Assembly: GCF_048159605.1 (NCBI RefSeq)
Contig: NZ_JBLREB010000003.1
Coordinates: 124,001 to 188,000, forward strand
Direction of reading: 5' to 3'
DNA length: 64,000 nt
Source: Ectobacillus polymachus
GTDB lineage: Bacteria > Bacillota > Bacilli > Bacillales > Bacillaceae_G
A model generated the notes under the pieces. The model was given only the letters and a program-made list of their open reading frames with translations, was not told the origin of the DNA and did not search any database. The translations under genes were made by a program, and so were the position numbers. This document shows positions 49,859-59,421 of this stretch, piece by piece (position 1 is the first letter of the stretch; every line of letters starts with the position of its first letter).

Positions 49859-50463
49859 AGGTAAAGATATGCGGGATTCAAAACATAGAAACAGCTAAGG
49901 CTGCCTGCGAATACGGAGTTGATGCACTTGGTTTCGTATTTGCACGAAGTAAACGACAAGTTACACCTGAAAAAGCACGAGATATTAGTAAGAGGCTACC
50001 GAACTCTGTGTTAAAAGTAGGCGTCTTTGTCAATGAATCGGTGGCAGCAGTGGAAGAATTAGCTGCATTTTGTAACCTTGACTACGTTCAATTACACGGT
50101 GATGAGGATGAGGAGTACTTGCAAAAGCTGCATATTCCAGCCATTCAAGCGTTTGGTGTCAGCTCAGAGCAGGAGGTAGAACAGGCCTTTGCAAGTCATG
50201 CTCCTTACATTTTACTAGATAGTCCAAAAGGGAAATATCGAGGTGGAAACGGTACGTCTTTTCCTTGGGAGCTTCTTCGTTCGCTTTCGTCTAAGCAGCG
50301 GCAGCGCTTGATTATAGCCGGTGGACTGAGCGAAGAAAACGTGCTGGAAGCCATCCGTATTACAGCGCCTTTCATGGTTGATGCAAGCAGCAGTCTAGAA
50401 ACAAATGGAAAAAAGGACGTTGAAAAGATACAGAAATTTATTAAAAAAGTGAAGGAGTGTTAA
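49855..50463 (+). CDS. trpF: phosphoribosylanthranilate isomerase
   Basis: TIM-barrel isomerase of the tryptophan path; 202 residues. The general base Cys is in KVKICGIQ (residue 6 or so) and the acid Asp in ILLDSPKGKYRGGNG near residue 123. ALGFVFARSKR and LAGG-type loop (IIAGGLSEENV) support it. ATGA overlap with trpC and a one-base gap region before trpB show a fully coupled operon. Confidence 0.95.
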   Translation: MKVKICGIQNIETAKAACEYGVDALGFVFARSKRQVTPEKARDISKRLPNSVLKVGVFVNESVAAVEELAAFCNLDYVQLHGDEDEEYLQKLHIPAIQAFGVSSEQEVEQAFASHAPYILLDSPKGKYRGGNGTSFPWELLRSLSSKQRQRLIIAGGLSEENVLEAIRITAPFMVDASSSLETNGKKDVEKIQKFIKKVKEC

Positions 50464-50464
50464 T

Positions 50465-51661
50465 ATGATTACTTACAATTATCCAGATGAATTCGGTCAT
50501 TACGGACAATATGGCGGACGGTATGTTCCTGAAACACTTATGCAATCTGTCCTAGAGCTTGAGGAAGCTTATAAGGAAGCAATGCAGGACAACGATTTTC
50601 ATAAGAAAGTGAACTATTATCTAGAGCAGTATGTAGGACGAAAAACACCGCTTTATTTTGCAGAGAATATGACCAAAATACTTGGCGGAGCAAAGATCTA
50701 TTTAAAGCGAGAAGATCTGAATCATACAGGCGCGCACAAGATTAATAACACCATTGGTCAAGCCCTCCTAGCAGTAAGAATGGGAAAGAAGAAAATTATA
50801 GCGGAAACAGGTGCAGGTCAGCACGGCGTCGCTACTGCAACTGTATGTGCCTTACTTGGTCTTGAATGTGTTATTTTCATGGGAGAGGAAGATATTCGCC
50901 GCCAACGTCTAAACGTGTTTCGCATGCAGCTGCTTGGCGCGAAGGTAGAGAGCGTATCTTCTGGTAATGGAACGCTAAAGGATGCAGTAAATGAAGCGCT
51001 TCGTTATTGGGTTACACATGTACAAGATACCCATTATATTATGGGCTCTGTACTTGGGCCACATCCATTTCCGCAAATCGTACGTGATTTTCAAAGTGTA
51101 ATTGGCAAGGAAACGAAGGAACAATATGCAGCAGTGGAAGGGAAATTACCAGATGCTATTGTTGCATGCGTAGGTGGTGGAAGCAATGCAATGGGGATGT
51201 TCTATCCGTTCATTCAAGATGAAGAAGTAAAGCTATACGGTGTAGAAGCTGCTGGTCTAGGTGTGGATACAAAGGAGCATGCCGCAACGATTACGAAGGG
51301 ATCTGTTGGTATTCTTCATGGCAGTATGATGTATTTGCTGCAAAATGAGGATGGTCAAGTACAAGAGCCTTATTCAATCTCAGCCGGTCTTGATTATCCA
51401 GGAGTAGGACCAGAGCATAGTCTCCTTCATGATAGAAAACGCGTCACATACCAATCCGTTACAGACAAGGAAGCTCTTGAGGCGTTTCAATTTCTATCTC
51501 AAAAAGAAGGAATTATTCCAGCACTCGAAAGCTCGCATGCAGTTGCTTATGCAATGAAGCTTGCACCTACGATGAAGAAAGAGGAAGGACTTGTTATTTG
51601 TCTATCAGGCCGTGGTGATAAAGATGTCGAAAGCGTAAAAGAATATTTAGGAGGGGAATAA
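50465..51661 (+). CDS. trpB: tryptophan synthase beta subunit
   Basis: PLP enzyme that joins indole and serine; 398 residues. The PLP Lys lies in HTGAHKINNTIGQALL (near residue 92), the phosphate loop is CVGGGSNAMGMFYPF, and ETGAGQHGVATATVCALLGL is the substrate motif. TrpB1-type, since it is paired with trpA two bases downstream. AAGGAGTGTTAAT precedes ATG. Confidence 0.97.
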   Translation: MITYNYPDEFGHYGQYGGRYVPETLMQSVLELEEAYKEAMQDNDFHKKVNYYLEQYVGRKTPLYFAENMTKILGGAKIYLKREDLNHTGAHKINNTIGQALLAVRMGKKKIIAETGAGQHGVATATVCALLGLECVIFMGEEDIRRQRLNVFRMQLLGAKVESVSSGNGTLKDAVNEALRYWVTHVQDTHYIMGSVLGPHPFPQIVRDFQSVIGKETKEQYAAVEGKLPDAIVACVGGGSNAMGMFYPFIQDEEVKLYGVEAAGLGVDTKEHAATITKGSVGILHGSMMYLLQNEDGQVQEPYSISAGLDYPGVGPEHSLLHDRKRVTYQSVTDKEALEAFQFLSQKEGIIPALESSHAVAYAMKLAPTMKKEEGLVICLSGRGDKDVESVKEYLGGE

Positions 51662-51663
51662 TT

Positions 51664-52443
51664 ATGGGAGAACAAAACATTGAACGTGCATTTTTACAGA
51701 TAAAGGAACGCGGTGATAAAGCATTCGTTCCATATATTATGGCAGGAGACGGTGGTTTTACGAAGCTGCAAGAGAATATTACATTTCTTGATAAAGCAGG
51801 AGCTACACTTGTCGAAATCGGCATTCCTTTTTCGGATCCGGTTGCAGATGGTCCGACCATTCAACGAGCTGGAAAACGGGCATTAGACGGAGGAACCACG
51901 TTAGATGGAATTTTTAGAGCACTGCGAGAAGTAAGACCATCTGTAATGTTGCCGTTCGTTCTTATGACCTATATGAATCCTATTTTTGCATATGGAATCG
52001 AGCGCTTTGTGACAAGCTGCGTGGAAGCAGGCGTAGATGGCCTTATCGTACCAGACCTTCCCTATGAGGAAAAAGGAATATTGACGAAGGCTATGCAAGG
52101 TAAGCTAGCTCTAATCCCGCTTGTAACGTTAACGAGTCCGCTTGCGAGAATAGAAAAGATCGTGAAAGAAGGGCAAGGCTTCATTTATGCTGTAACGGTT
52201 ACAGGCGTAACCGGAGCACGTAGAGAATTTCAAGAAAGCTTATTTGCGTATTTAAAGCAAGTGAAGGAATTGAGTTCTCTCCCTGTTCTTGCTGGATTTG
52301 GAATTTCATCGATAGATCAAATTAAATTAATGGATGATGTAACAGATGGGGTAGTGATAGGGAGCCGAATTATTGAGCTACTAGAACAAGAGAAATACAA
52401 TGAAATTGAGACACTTATTAACGCAACAAAGCATGTCATGTAG
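51664..52443 (+). CDS. trpA: tryptophan synthase alpha subunit
   Basis: Splits indole-glycerol phosphate and channels indole to TrpB; 259 residues. Catalytic Glu in LVEIGIPFSDPVADGP (near 48) and Asp (SDP/ADG segment), plus the YAVTVTGVTGARREF loop and GFGISS phosphate site. Last gene of the operon; terminator at 52457-52493 follows 14 bases later. Confidence 0.97.
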   Translation: MGEQNIERAFLQIKERGDKAFVPYIMAGDGGFTKLQENITFLDKAGATLVEIGIPFSDPVADGPTIQRAGKRALDGGTTLDGIFRALREVRPSVMLPFVLMTYMNPIFAYGIERFVTSCVEAGVDGLIVPDLPYEEKGILTKAMQGKLALIPLVTLTSPLARIEKIVKEGQGFIYAVTVTGVTGARREFQESLFAYLKQVKELSSLPVLAGFGISSIDQIKLMDDVTDGVVIGSRIIELLEQEKYNEIETLINATKHVM

Positions 52444-52456
52444 AGTGCTAGAACAA

Positions 52457-52493
52457 GAAAAGGAGACTTATGTTTAACATGAGTCTCCTTTTG
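52457..52493. terminator. bidirectional terminator of trp and the GGDEF gene
   Basis: AAAAGGAGACT pairs with AGTCTCCTTTT around a 14-base loop. It ends trpA on the + strand and contains the stop region of the convergent GGDEF gene. Confidence 0.8.
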
Positions 52494-53784
52494 GATGAAA
52501 AGGCGGAGCAAGTACAACTGTGTTTCTGCTTTTTTGTTTGGCCGCATAAAGTGCCTGATCGGCATGGCCTATAAAGGCATTTGGTGAGTCTTGTTCAGTT
52601 GGTATAATCAGAGCAATTCCGATGCTTACGGTAACATACTGGTGGGTACGAGAGGCACGATGCGGAATTTGCAGGGATTCAATAGCTTGTCTAATCTCTT
52701 CTCCAGCCTGCAAAGCTGTAGCCTCATTTGTATGAGGTAAAAGCATAATAAACTCCTCACCACCGTAGCGGGCAACTGTTCCGCCAATGGCTTGGCTTGA
52801 CGTTTGTAATGCCTGTGCAACTTGCTGTAGACAAACATCACCTTGTACGTGTCCATACGTATCGTTATATCGTTTGAAATGATCGATATCAAGAAGGATA
52901 GCTGCTAACGCTGTATGTGCTGTCATGCAAACTTTCCAGTAATAATTTATGCTTGTTACAAATGCCCTACGATTGCCAATACCGGTTAGTTCATCTAAAG
53001 AGGACATTTCGTTTGCTTGCCTTAGCTTGCTTTTTATTGCTACGATTTCTGAAATATCATGTGTGACAGAGAGCAATTCAATAATTTCACCTTGTTCGTT
53101 GTGAATACTACGAACGGAAGATTCCACCCATTTGTATGATTGATCTTGACAAAGTATACGATAGCGAACGGTAAGTACGTTGGAAGTAGAAACAATCTTT
53201 CGCAGTACGTTTTCCACAGATAAGGAATCGACTGGATGGACAAAATGAAAGATGGATTTTGCTACAATTTGCTCCGGTTCATAGCCTAATAGCTTTTTGC
53301 AAATCGGCGATACATAGATATATTCTCCTGTAATGGTATGTTTAGAAACGATATCATTGGAATATTCAGCGAGCAGGAAAAAGGTATCGTTTGCTTTCTT
53401 TTCGATACGTTTTGTTTCGGAAATATCAACAATTTGCGAAATAAAATAAAGTGGTTTACCAAGAGTATTCTTCACAATGGCAGTACTTAATAACGCCCAA
53501 ATAATATGACCGTTTTTATGATAGTATCGCTTTGTTATTTGATAGGTTTCTATTTTTCCTTCTAGAACTTGCCCTACATAGAACGTATCCATTTCAAGAT
53601 CATCTTCATGTGTAATCTCCTGAAAGGTTTTCTTTATTAATTCGTCTTCATTGTATCCAAGCATTGTATATAAAGCCGGATTTGCCTTTAGCCATGTTCC
53701 ATCTAAATCGACTAGCGCCATACCAATTGGCGCATATGTAAACGCAGTATAAAATAAGTTTTCGTTAGGCGTGTTTTCGCTCAA
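52474..53784 (-). CDS. PAS-PAS-GGDEF diguanylate cyclase
   Basis: A 436-residue soluble signalling protein. Two PAS domains with PAC tails (residues about 5-125, AFTYAPIGMALVDLDGTW ... HKNGHIIWAL; and 130-250, TGEYIYVSPICKKLLGYEP ... CQDQSYKWVE), then a GGDEF domain from about 265. The active motif is ARYGGEEF (GGEEF at 341-345), so c-di-GMP synthesis is expected. The inhibitory RxxD site before it is absent (the region reads TSSQAIGG), so product feedback may be weak. No membrane helix. It lies back to back with the EAL gene at 54006, 220 bases apart. Confidence 0.88.
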   Translation of the reverse strand: MSENTPNENLFYTAFTYAPIGMALVDLDGTWLKANPALYTMLGYNEDELIKKTFQEITHEDDLEMDTFYVGQVLEGKIETYQITKRYYHKNGHIIWALLSTAIVKNTLGKPLYFISQIVDISETKRIEKKANDTFFLLAEYSNDIVSKHTITGEYIYVSPICKKLLGYEPEQIVAKSIFHFVHPVDSLSVENVLRKIVSTSNVLTVRYRILCQDQSYKWVESSVRSIHNEQGEIIELLSVTHDISEIVAIKSKLRQANEMSSLDELTGIGNRRAFVTSINYYWKVCMTAHTALAAILLDIDHFKRYNDTYGHVQGDVCLQQVAQALQTSSQAIGGTVARYGGEEFIMLLPHTNEATALQAGEEIRQAIESLQIPHRASRTHQYVTVSIGIALIIPTEQDSPNAFIGHADQALYAAKQKSRNTVVLAPPFHPKGDSC

Positions 53785-54005
53785 CTATTTCACCTCAGTG
53801 TAGCTCTTTGAATATATAAATTTAGATTTAATGATATAACATAATCCTATCTTATTATGTACATCATGTGTATAAAAAGTGCAACCTATCTCTCTATTTT
53901 TTAGTACAATAATGAAAAGGTAATAAAAATGGGTAAGCTTGCAGCTTTCATACGAAATGATAGAATATGATGTCGGTTTTATAGAAATCAGTAGGGGGTA
54001 TTATT

Positions 54006-55406
54006 CTGAATTATTTTTATATATTACTTTTTTTATATAATGTACAGACTAGTATTCCTGTGTTTCCATTGATGATATGGGTTTATATCTTACTTTTCAT
54101 ATTTATTGTTGTTGTTTGTAATAAGATACCTTATTCATCCATCTTAGGTAATAGGTATGATAAAGTAACGAAGCTTCCGAATCGCTATGGGTTAGAGAAG
54201 ATGATAGCTAGGACTAGGAATGAGGAGAGTGTTGCTTTACTTATTATTCATGTGAAGAGAATGCAATATGTCAACATACAGCAAGGTTTTACGATTGGAG
54301 ACGAACTGCTGTCTATGGTAGCAGAAAGGCTACAGAAACAAATGAACGAAAAAGGCTATTTTTCATGGCTCTCAGGAGATCGGTTTGCATATTTGTTAAA
54401 GGATATACAGGAACGAAAAGAGGTTGAACTTGCCATTGAACAGATTCATAGCAGTTTAAAACAACCATTCTTTGTTCAAAACCAATCCTTTTCTCTTTCT
54501 TGTAGTATTGGAGCTGCATTATCTACCTATAAGGAACATGGCAAAAGCCTACAGCATGCAGAGCTTGCACTTATGTACGCAGAAAAAACGGGACGGACGA
54601 ACAGTTTCTATGAGATATCTATGGAGAAAGAATTCGCCCATCAAATTCAGCTTGCAATGGAATTAGAGCGGGCTGTTACAAAGCAGGAATTTGTACTCTA
54701 TTATCAGCCTCAGATAAACACACGTACGAAAACATTGAGTGGTATGGAAGCTTTAATAAGGTGGAATCATCCTGAAAAAGGAATTCTATCTCCCGCTACC
54801 TTTATTCCTACAGCTGAAGAAACAGGTCTTATTATACCGATAGGGAAATGGGTATTGTATGAAGCATGTCGACAAAGCGCCGAATGGAAACGGGAAGGAT
54901 ACAATGTCGGCAGATTGGGTGTAAACGTCTCGTTTGTGCAATTTGTACAGGATGACTTTATCGAGATCGTTCAGGATGTTCTCAAACAAACCGGTCTAAA
55001 TCCTAAGGATTTAGAGCTTGAATTAACAGAATCGATAAGTATAGAGAAAGATGTCCATACAATCGAGAAACTAAAGAAGTTATATCAAATAGGAGTACGC
55101 GTTAGCATAGATGATTTTGGAACAGGAAATTCGAATTTGCAATATTTGCAGCAATATGAGGTCCATACAATAAAAATCGCGCCGCAATTTGTATCCGAAT
55201 TAGCAGCCTGCCACCGCAATAAATGGATTATTTTCGCCATCACTTTCTTAGCAGAACAATGCAATGTGAAATTAATTGCAGAAGGTGTAGAAACGGTTGA
55301 GCAGCTTTCTTTTTTAAACTCCCTAAACTGTACACACGTACAAGGCTATTATTTTAGTCCTCCTCTTCCTTCCTATGAGTTTGTCTCATTTGTTGGAAAT
55401 ATGTAA
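54006..55406 (+). CDS. membrane GGDEF-EAL c-di-GMP phosphodiesterase
   Basis: About 466 residues from the proposed start. N-terminus: two hydrophobic stretches (NYFYILLFLYNV and VYILLFIFIVVVC), likely membrane anchors. GGDEF domain (about 60-210) is degenerate, with LSGDRFAYLL where GGDEF should be, so it is probably not a cyclase. The EAL domain is intact: GMEALIRWNHPEKG, NVSFVQF, LELTESI, SIDDFGTGNSNL, IAEGVET, so it likely degrades c-di-GMP. GGGGG at 53994-53998 points to a start near CTG 54006 or ATT 54003; the first standard start, GTG 54060, has no ribosome site. Confidence 0.8.
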   Translation: MNYFYILLFLYNVQTSIPVFPLMIWVYILLFIFIVVVCNKIPYSSILGNRYDKVTKLPNRYGLEKMIARTRNEESVALLIIHVKRMQYVNIQQGFTIGDELLSMVAERLQKQMNEKGYFSWLSGDRFAYLLKDIQERKEVELAIEQIHSSLKQPFFVQNQSFSLSCSIGAALSTYKEHGKSLQHAELALMYAEKTGRTNSFYEISMEKEFAHQIQLAMELERAVTKQEFVLYYQPQINTRTKTLSGMEALIRWNHPEKGILSPATFIPTAEETGLIIPIGKWVLYEACRQSAEWKREGYNVGRLGVNVSFVQFVQDDFIEIVQDVLKQTGLNPKDLELELTESISIEKDVHTIEKLKKLYQIGVRVSIDDFGTGNSNLQYLQQYEVHTIKIAPQFVSELAACHRNKWIIFAITFLAEQCNVKLIAEGVETVEQLSFLNSLNCTHVQGYYFSPPLPSYEFVSFVGNM

Positions 55407-55597
55407 GTTGTCCTTCAACTGTATGTAAATGGAACGAATAGTCAGAATAGAATCATAGGTAGGAAGCTCGTATTTTCAAAAAGGAGAATACGAGTTTATT
55501 TTATATAAACTGTAATAATACTGTTTATATAAAAATAAATCTGTTATACAATAGTTGGTAAAGGGATGTTGCATGAATATAGGGGGATGGTAGGGGT

Positions 55598-57094
55598 ATG
55601 GAAGTGTTACTAGCAATTATGCCAATTCTAAGTATTTTTTTCTTTCTATTTATATTGCGTCAAACGAGTTTACGAGCTTCCTTTTTTTCGTATATCGTTT
55701 CGCTTCTCATTGTACTTTTGTTTTCACCGTTTCATCTACAGCCTGGCCAAATTATGCATGCAACGATAAAAGGAGCGCTCATCTGTTTTATTGTCGGATA
55801 CGTATTGTTTTTTGGCATTTTATTATTTCATCTCATGAATAAGATGGGCAGCATAAGCAGTATAGCTACTTTCGTTTCACATGCAACGGGGGATCGATTA
55901 TTGCAGACATTGCTTCTTTGCTTTGGCCTTTGTCCGCTTATCGAATCTGCAAGCGGATTTGGAATTGGATTTATGATTGCTGCGCCGATCTTTCTTGCAC
56001 TAGGCTATCCTCCGATGAAGTCTGCCATCCTCTCCTTTATCGGGCTATTAGCGAGTTCATGGGGGGCGCTTGCAACGGGTACCATTATTGGAACACAAAT
56101 TATTAATATGGATTTAGCGAAAATGGGGGCAGGGACAGCGTTATTGAGTACACCGGTTTTTGCATACTTCATTGTCGCAGCACTCGTTATTGTAGGTGGA
56201 TGGTCGGCAGTAGCAGAGAAGTGGAAAGAGAGCGTCGTATTCTTTCTTCTATTCTCCTCGACGATATACCTATTTAGCAAATTTGTAAGTGTTGAGCTTG
56301 CCGGAATACTAGGCCCAATTGTCACTACAAGTTACGGGTTTTGGTTAGCAAGACGTTCTAGGGTGAATAAGGAAGTCTATGAAATGCAAGCGGCTTCATT
56401 AGAAGGAGAGAAGGATTCGATTGTCAAAATCTTAAGTCCCTACTTGTTTTTAACCGTATGTATTCTTCTTTCTCGTCTCATTCCACCATTGCAGCATGTA
56501 TTTCAAGACAATGCTGTACTTGATTTGCCAGCATACTCTTATCGGCTTGCGCTGTTGTATTCACCAGGGTTTTGGCTTGCAATGACCTGCATCTTTACTA
56601 TTTTTCTACTCCGCATTCCATTTCGAATTGTAAAGGAATCCTTGCTTCAAACGAGCAAACAGTGGATTACATTTGCGCTGACTACGACAATGTTTATATC
56701 CGTTTCTGAGTTGATGGGAGCTGCTGGTATGCATTCCCTGCTAGCCCAAGTTGCCGGGAATTTTTTCGGACATTTCTTCATTGCTGTTGCTCCCTTGATT
56801 GGAGCAATAGGTGGATTTCTAACAGGGAGTAATGCCGGTTCCAATGCGATGTTCATGAAGCTGCAAATGCAAACAGCACAGCATATCGGGCTGCCGTGGG
56901 AATATATTACGATGGGGCAAAATGCGAGCTCATCGGTCGCAACGATTGCAAGTCCATCACGCATTACACTTGGCGCATATATTTGCGGTATTCCGTTCCG
57001 TGAAAATGAATTACTACGGAAGACAACCTTGTTAATTGGGGGCACCATTGTTCTGATTATTGCCGAAATGGTCGTATGGAGCTTATTTTGGTAA
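55598..57094 (+). CDS. L-lactate permease family transporter
   Basis: A 498-residue membrane protein with about 12-13 helices, of the LctP family. The conserved region CPLIESASGFGIGFMIAAPIF (near 110-130) and the motif GGFLTGSNAGSNAMFMKLQ ... GQNASSSVATIASPSRI near the C-terminus are the family hallmarks. Family members import lactate or glycolate with a proton. It is shorter than typical LctP (about 540). AGGGGGATGGTAGGGGT precedes ATG. No lactate oxidase genes are adjacent. It may carry another 2-hydroxyacid. Confidence 0.8.
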   Translation: MEVLLAIMPILSIFFFLFILRQTSLRASFFSYIVSLLIVLLFSPFHLQPGQIMHATIKGALICFIVGYVLFFGILLFHLMNKMGSISSIATFVSHATGDRLLQTLLLCFGLCPLIESASGFGIGFMIAAPIFLALGYPPMKSAILSFIGLLASSWGALATGTIIGTQIINMDLAKMGAGTALLSTPVFAYFIVAALVIVGGWSAVAEKWKESVVFFLLFSSTIYLFSKFVSVELAGILGPIVTTSYGFWLARRSRVNKEVYEMQAASLEGEKDSIVKILSPYLFLTVCILLSRLIPPLQHVFQDNAVLDLPAYSYRLALLYSPGFWLAMTCIFTIFLLRIPFRIVKESLLQTSKQWITFALTTTMFISVSELMGAAGMHSLLAQVAGNFFGHFFIAVAPLIGAIGGFLTGSNAGSNAMFMKLQMQTAQHIGLPWEYITMGQNASSSVATIASPSRITLGAYICGIPFRENELLRKTTLLIGGTIVLIIAEMVVWSLFW

Positions 57095-57159
57095 GTGAGT
57101 GTTAAATTTTAAGAATGTTCTTCGCTCTTCTACCATAGAATGTAGAAATGGAGATTAAG

Positions 57160-57188
57160 TTGTCGATTTGTGACGATTCCGTTACAAT
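57160..57188 (+). promoter_or_regulatory. promoter of the histidine kinase gene
   Basis: TTGTCG at 57160-57165, 17 bases, TACAAT at 57183-57188. It lies inside the longest possible frame of the kinase and so supports the later ATG at 57217. Confidence 0.6.
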
Positions 57189-57216
57189 ATATAGTAATAG
57201 AGGTAAAGGAGAGCGC

Positions 57217-58866
57217 ATGGTGGAAAACAAAAAACTAATTGTTTATTACACAGTGTTCAATATTTTATGGTTTTTGTTTGTATACGTGCTAGAGGCTGCC
57301 TCGGCTATTCAAAATATTTGGTTATTTAGTAGAATTACCAATTTGATATATTTTATTATTTCATGCAGCTTTATTTACTATTTACTAGTGAGACAAAATC
57401 GGTTAGAAGGGATACATAAAGAAGAACAACGGCTTAGTGCTCTTATCCATTCAATGGTAGATTTTGTTGTTTTTAAGGATGCTCACGGAGGATGGCTGCA
57501 AACGAATGAAATCGGCCTTCGTTTATTTCAACTTGAGAATGTAGATTACCGAGGAAAAACGGATTCGGAGTTATGTACATACACCCCGTTTTACAGGGAT
57601 GTTTTAACCTATTGTGAGCTTTCTGATGAAAAAACTTGGCAGACGCGAAAAAACACACGTTACGAGGAAATGATTCCAAATCTTAACGGGGAATTGAAAA
57701 CGTTTGATGTGATTAAAGTTCCATTGTTTCACAGTAACGGAGCAAGAAAGGCACTCATTGTAATTGGCCGTGATATTACGGAACGAAAAATTGCAGAGAA
57801 AAAGCTTATGGAAAGCGAGCAACGCTATAAATCCTTGTTTAAATATAATCCCAATGTTGTCTATATGGTTGATTTACACGGAATTATTACAGACTTAAGC
57901 CCTTATTTTGAAGAGGTTACGGGCTATAAAACAGAAGAATTTATCGGGAAATCAATTTTGCGAATCATTGATGAAGAGCATCGTGAACAGGCGATTGAAG
58001 TGTTTAAACATGTGTTAAAAAGTGAGGAAGGAACCACGAATCATGAAATGCAGCTCTTACACAAGGATGGTTCGAAACGGATTTTAAATTGTACAACGGT
58101 TCCAATGATTGTAGAAAATCAAATGGTAGGTGTGATCGGCTATGGTCAAGATGTAACGAAATGGAAACAGACCGAGGAACGATTACGCCGGTCGGAAATG
58201 CTTTCTACCATTGGTGAACTTGCAGCTGGCGTAGCTCATGAAATACGCAATCCTCTTACAGCATTACGTGGCTTTGTGCAGCTCCTTCGTCGTAATGATA
58301 CGAACTCCACTCGTTATTATGATATTATGCTTGATGAGTTAGATCGCATTAACAACATTGTCAGTGAGCTTCTCGTATTAGCAAAACCGCAAAAATTATC
58401 GTTTGAAAAGGACGATATTCGATCGTTGTTTAAGGATGTTATGTCATTGCTCGAAACACAGGCAAACTTTCATGGTGTGAAGATGACACTTTATGAGGAA
58501 GAACAGATTCCTCTTATTGATTGTGAAAGAAATCAACTTAAACAGCTGTTTATTAATCTAATTAAAAATTCATTTGAAGCAAATGCTTCACATGTACACG
58601 TGGAGCTTAAGAAAAAGGGTGATGACCATCTTGTAGTTACTATTAGGGATAATGGTTGTGGAATTCCTGAAGATCGCCTAAAGCATTTAGGTGAACCGTT
58701 CTTCTCCTACAAAGAGAAGGGAACCGGTCTAGGATTGACCGTCAGCTATCGCATTATTGAACTGCATAAAGGAAGCATCATGTTTGACAGTAAAGTAGGG
58801 GAAGGAACATCTGTTAGAGTTACACTTCCTATCTCAAACAAGCAGAGTCTTGAAAAAATAGGATAA
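57217..58866 (+). CDS. PAS-domain sensor histidine kinase, sporulation-kinase type
   Basis: A 549-residue membrane kinase. Two helices (about residues 6-26 and 38-57), two PAS domains (about 75-200 and 205-325), then HisKA with the phospho-acceptor His341 in AAGVAHEIRNPLTALRGFVQ and an HATPase with NLIKNSFEA, DNGCGI and GTGLGL. The architecture matches KinA/KinB/KinE-type Bacillus kinases that feed the Spo0 phosphorelay. No response regulator is adjacent, so it is an orphan. Start 57217 has AAAGGAGAG nine bases upstream and fits the promoter at 57160. Confidence 0.87.
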   Translation: MVENKKLIVYYTVFNILWFLFVYVLEAASAIQNIWLFSRITNLIYFIISCSFIYYLLVRQNRLEGIHKEEQRLSALIHSMVDFVVFKDAHGGWLQTNEIGLRLFQLENVDYRGKTDSELCTYTPFYRDVLTYCELSDEKTWQTRKNTRYEEMIPNLNGELKTFDVIKVPLFHSNGARKALIVIGRDITERKIAEKKLMESEQRYKSLFKYNPNVVYMVDLHGIITDLSPYFEEVTGYKTEEFIGKSILRIIDEEHREQAIEVFKHVLKSEEGTTNHEMQLLHKDGSKRILNCTTVPMIVENQMVGVIGYGQDVTKWKQTEERLRRSEMLSTIGELAAGVAHEIRNPLTALRGFVQLLRRNDTNSTRYYDIMLDELDRINNIVSELLVLAKPQKLSFEKDDIRSLFKDVMSLLETQANFHGVKMTLYEEEQIPLIDCERNQLKQLFINLIKNSFEANASHVHVELKKKGDDHLVVTIRDNGCGIPEDRLKHLGEPFFSYKEKGTGLGLTVSYRIIELHKGSIMFDSKVGEGTSVRVTLPISNKQSLEKIG

Positions 58867-58948
58867 AAAATGGAAATAATCACTTTACAAAATAATTCCA
58901 TTTACTCTATAATAGGATTTGTAAGAAAATTATTCCAAAAGGAGGTCG

Positions 58949-59026
58949 ATGAAAATGAAAACAACATCAATGTGTTGTGTAGCAATTTTATTTTTAAACG
59001 AATCGACCAAATGGCGGGAGTGCTGA
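58949..59026 (+). CDS. 25-residue peptide gene
   Basis: MKMKTTSMCCVAILFLNEST... A short frame with a near-perfect ribosome site AAAGGAGGT (58938-58946). ATG 58955 is the best-spaced start; ATG 58949 is also in frame. The peptide has a hydrophobic centre and a Cys pair. Two stacked hairpins follow. No family known to me. Confidence 0.4.
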   Translation: MKMKTTSMCCVAILFLNESTKWREC

Positions 59027-59052
59027 AATTGCACAAATCCTTTTAAAATTAC

Positions 59053-59085
59053 GCCGTAGGGACGATTCGTTGCCTGCGGCTTTTT
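59053..59085 (+). terminator. hairpin 1 of a pair, terminator-like
   Basis: GCCGTAGG (59053-59060) pairs with CCTGCGGC (59073-59080), with one G-T pair, and T5 follows. Its right arm can instead pair with the left arm of hairpin 2. Confidence 0.65.
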
Positions 59086-59092
59086 CATGTCT

Positions 59093-59128
59093 AAACCGCA
59101 GGTACTTACATGTCCCTGCGGTTTTTTT
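59093..59128 (+). terminator. hairpin 2 of a pair, terminator-like
   Basis: AAACCGCAGG (59093-59102) pairs with CCTGCGGTTT (59115-59124) and a T run follows. See the finding on alternative pairing with hairpin 1. Confidence 0.75.
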
Positions 59129-59170
59129 GTGCAATTTTCAGGAAATACAGTGAAAAAGGGAGGTGGGACT

Positions 59171-59305
59171 ATGCGATTACAACTGCTTATTTTTACGATC
59201 ACGATTGAGAAACGAGAACGTAAGATTGAAGAATACCAGTACGATCAATATGTAAAGCAGAAGATGGATGAACTAAAAGATCGTTACCTATTCTTCAATC
59301 TGTAA
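59171..59305 (+). CDS. YrzI-type small protein
   Basis: A 44-residue protein: MRLQLLIFTITIEKRERKIEEY, then a charged helix ending KDRYLFFNL. The hydrophobic start followed by KRE and an amphipathic helix resembles YrzI-family small proteins of the B. cereus group; function unknown. GGGAGGTGGG before ATG is strong. It lies just after two terminator-like hairpins, so it may be expressed only on read-through, or from its own promoter. Confidence 0.6.
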   Translation: MRLQLLIFTITIEKRERKIEEYQYDQYVKQKMDELKDRYLFFNL

Positions 59306-59340
59306 AGAATTGAATAAATCGAAAAGAAAGGAGAGATAAG

Positions 59341-59406
59341 ATGAACAGAATACGAATGATGTGTCGTTTAGCAACAGTATGGATTATAGAGGTAGATTCT
59401 GGATAG
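59341..59406 (+). CDS. 21-residue peptide gene
   Basis: MNRIRMMCRLATVWIIEVDSG, with a strong ribosome site GAAAGGAGAG 7-8 bases upstream. Follows the YrzI-type gene by 35 bases and is closed by the terminator at 59422-59460. Such short frames can be leader or membrane peptides. Unrecognised. Confidence 0.4.
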   Translation: MNRIRMMCRLATVWIIEVDSG

Positions 59407-59421
59407 TAAAAGAAGAAACGG

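Noticed and set aside
58930..59202. 90-codon minus-strand frame over the small-gene cluster
   Set aside because: It is antisense to the hairpin pair and the YrzI-type gene and has no ribosome site.
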